This document shows, in pieces, positions 63,948 to 64,000 of a DNA stretch of 64,000 nt. Made by a program: the position numbers and the translations under genes. Origin of the DNA: Mycobacterium sp. E787 (lineage in GTDB: Bacteria > Actinomycetota > Actinomycetes > Mycobacteriales > Mycobacteriaceae). The DNA lies in the NCBI RefSeq assembly GCF_001668725.1, contig NZ_LZKL01000120.1, forward strand, positions 1 through 64,000. Reading direction: 5' to 3'. How positions within the stretch are numbered: the first letter of the stretch is position 1; every line of letters begins with the position of its first letter. Under the pieces are notes generated by a model. That model was given only the letters and a program-made list of their open reading frames with translations. It did not search any database and was not told the origin of the DNA.

Positions 63948-64000
63948 ACCGGGCTCCGCAATTCCGCCAGGACCAGCCGCAGCACGTTTACCGCCACCTC
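63944..64000 (-). CDS. C-terminal fragment of the next upstream gene (Rv3166c-like position)
   Basis: The last 18 codons of a gene that begins beyond the right edge, ending NVLRLVLAELRSPV and TGA at 63944-63946, overlapping the next start. By position it should be the membrane protein Rv3166c counterpart, but too little is visible to confirm. Confidence 0.55.
   Translation of the reverse strand, partial: EVAVNVLRLVLAELRSPV

Overview
The window is a piece of a slow-growing mycobacterial chromosome, most like the Mycobacterium avium complex or a relative. The evidence is high GC throughout, a tmRNA encoding the tag ADSHQRDYALAA (the tag I know from M. tuberculosis), PE and PPE proteins, an mce operon, ESX-type secreted proteins, and a gene order that follows M. 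tuberculosis from about Rv3099c to Rv3165c with insertions and deletions. Rv numbers are from memory of that genome, not from a search.

Layout. 1-8910 (minus): an mce operon (yrbEA, yrbEB, mceA-F, an Mce-associated protein cut by the left edge), with almost every gene overlapping or touching the next. A perfect CRP-type palindrome lies in the gap between it and a divergent Tat/lipoprotein amidase (9233). 9.2-16.2 kb is an accessory stretch: a small EspC-like protein, a large modular ESX-type toxin gene broken by one in-frame TAG, a coupled putative immunity gene, an acidic S/D-rich protein, a PE-domain esterase, a secreted DUF4189 protein and a gene-free AT-richer gap. 16.2-26.7 kb is housekeeping: a universal stress protein, ssrA (tmRNA), a ferritin-like protein, an MDMPI-family protein, an EamA transporter, smpB-ftsX-ftsE, a proline-rich membrane protein, an MscS channel, prfB and fprA.

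26.7-35.8 kb corresponds to Rv3133c-Rv3141: a DevR-like response regulator without its kinase DevS, an Rv3134c-type stress protein behind a DosR-box-like site, PPE51, a small membrane protein, hisN, fadE24, fadE23, an AcuI-type reductase and fadB4. A 24-bp perfect palindrome precedes fadE24. 35.9-44.6 kb is a tightly overlapping operon absent from the M. tuberculosis order as I know it: homogentisate-dioxygenase-like cupin, alpha/beta hydrolase, CaiB CoA-transferase, HMG-CoA-lyase-like enzyme, TetR regulator, acyl-CoA dehydrogenase, APH-type kinase, DUF6285 protein, SnoaL-like and YceI proteins. The dehydrogenase/kinase/DUF6285 trio resembles the LvaC/LvaA/LvaB set that breaks down 4-hydroxyacyl-CoAs in Pseudomonas, so this is probably a CoA-dependent organic acid catabolic pathway under its own TetR protein.

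44.7-60.8 kb holds an atypical receiver protein (Rv3143-like) and the complete nuoA-N operon for respiratory complex I. 60.8-64.0 kb (minus) is the Rv3162c-Rv3166c type cluster: membrane protein, DUF58 protein, MoxR3 ATPase, an Rv3165c-like membrane protein and the last codons of another gene. No rRNA, tRNA, CRISPR array, insertion sequence or prophage was seen. Short repeats include a 25-bp hairpin-forming element present three times, once in frame inside a coding sequence.
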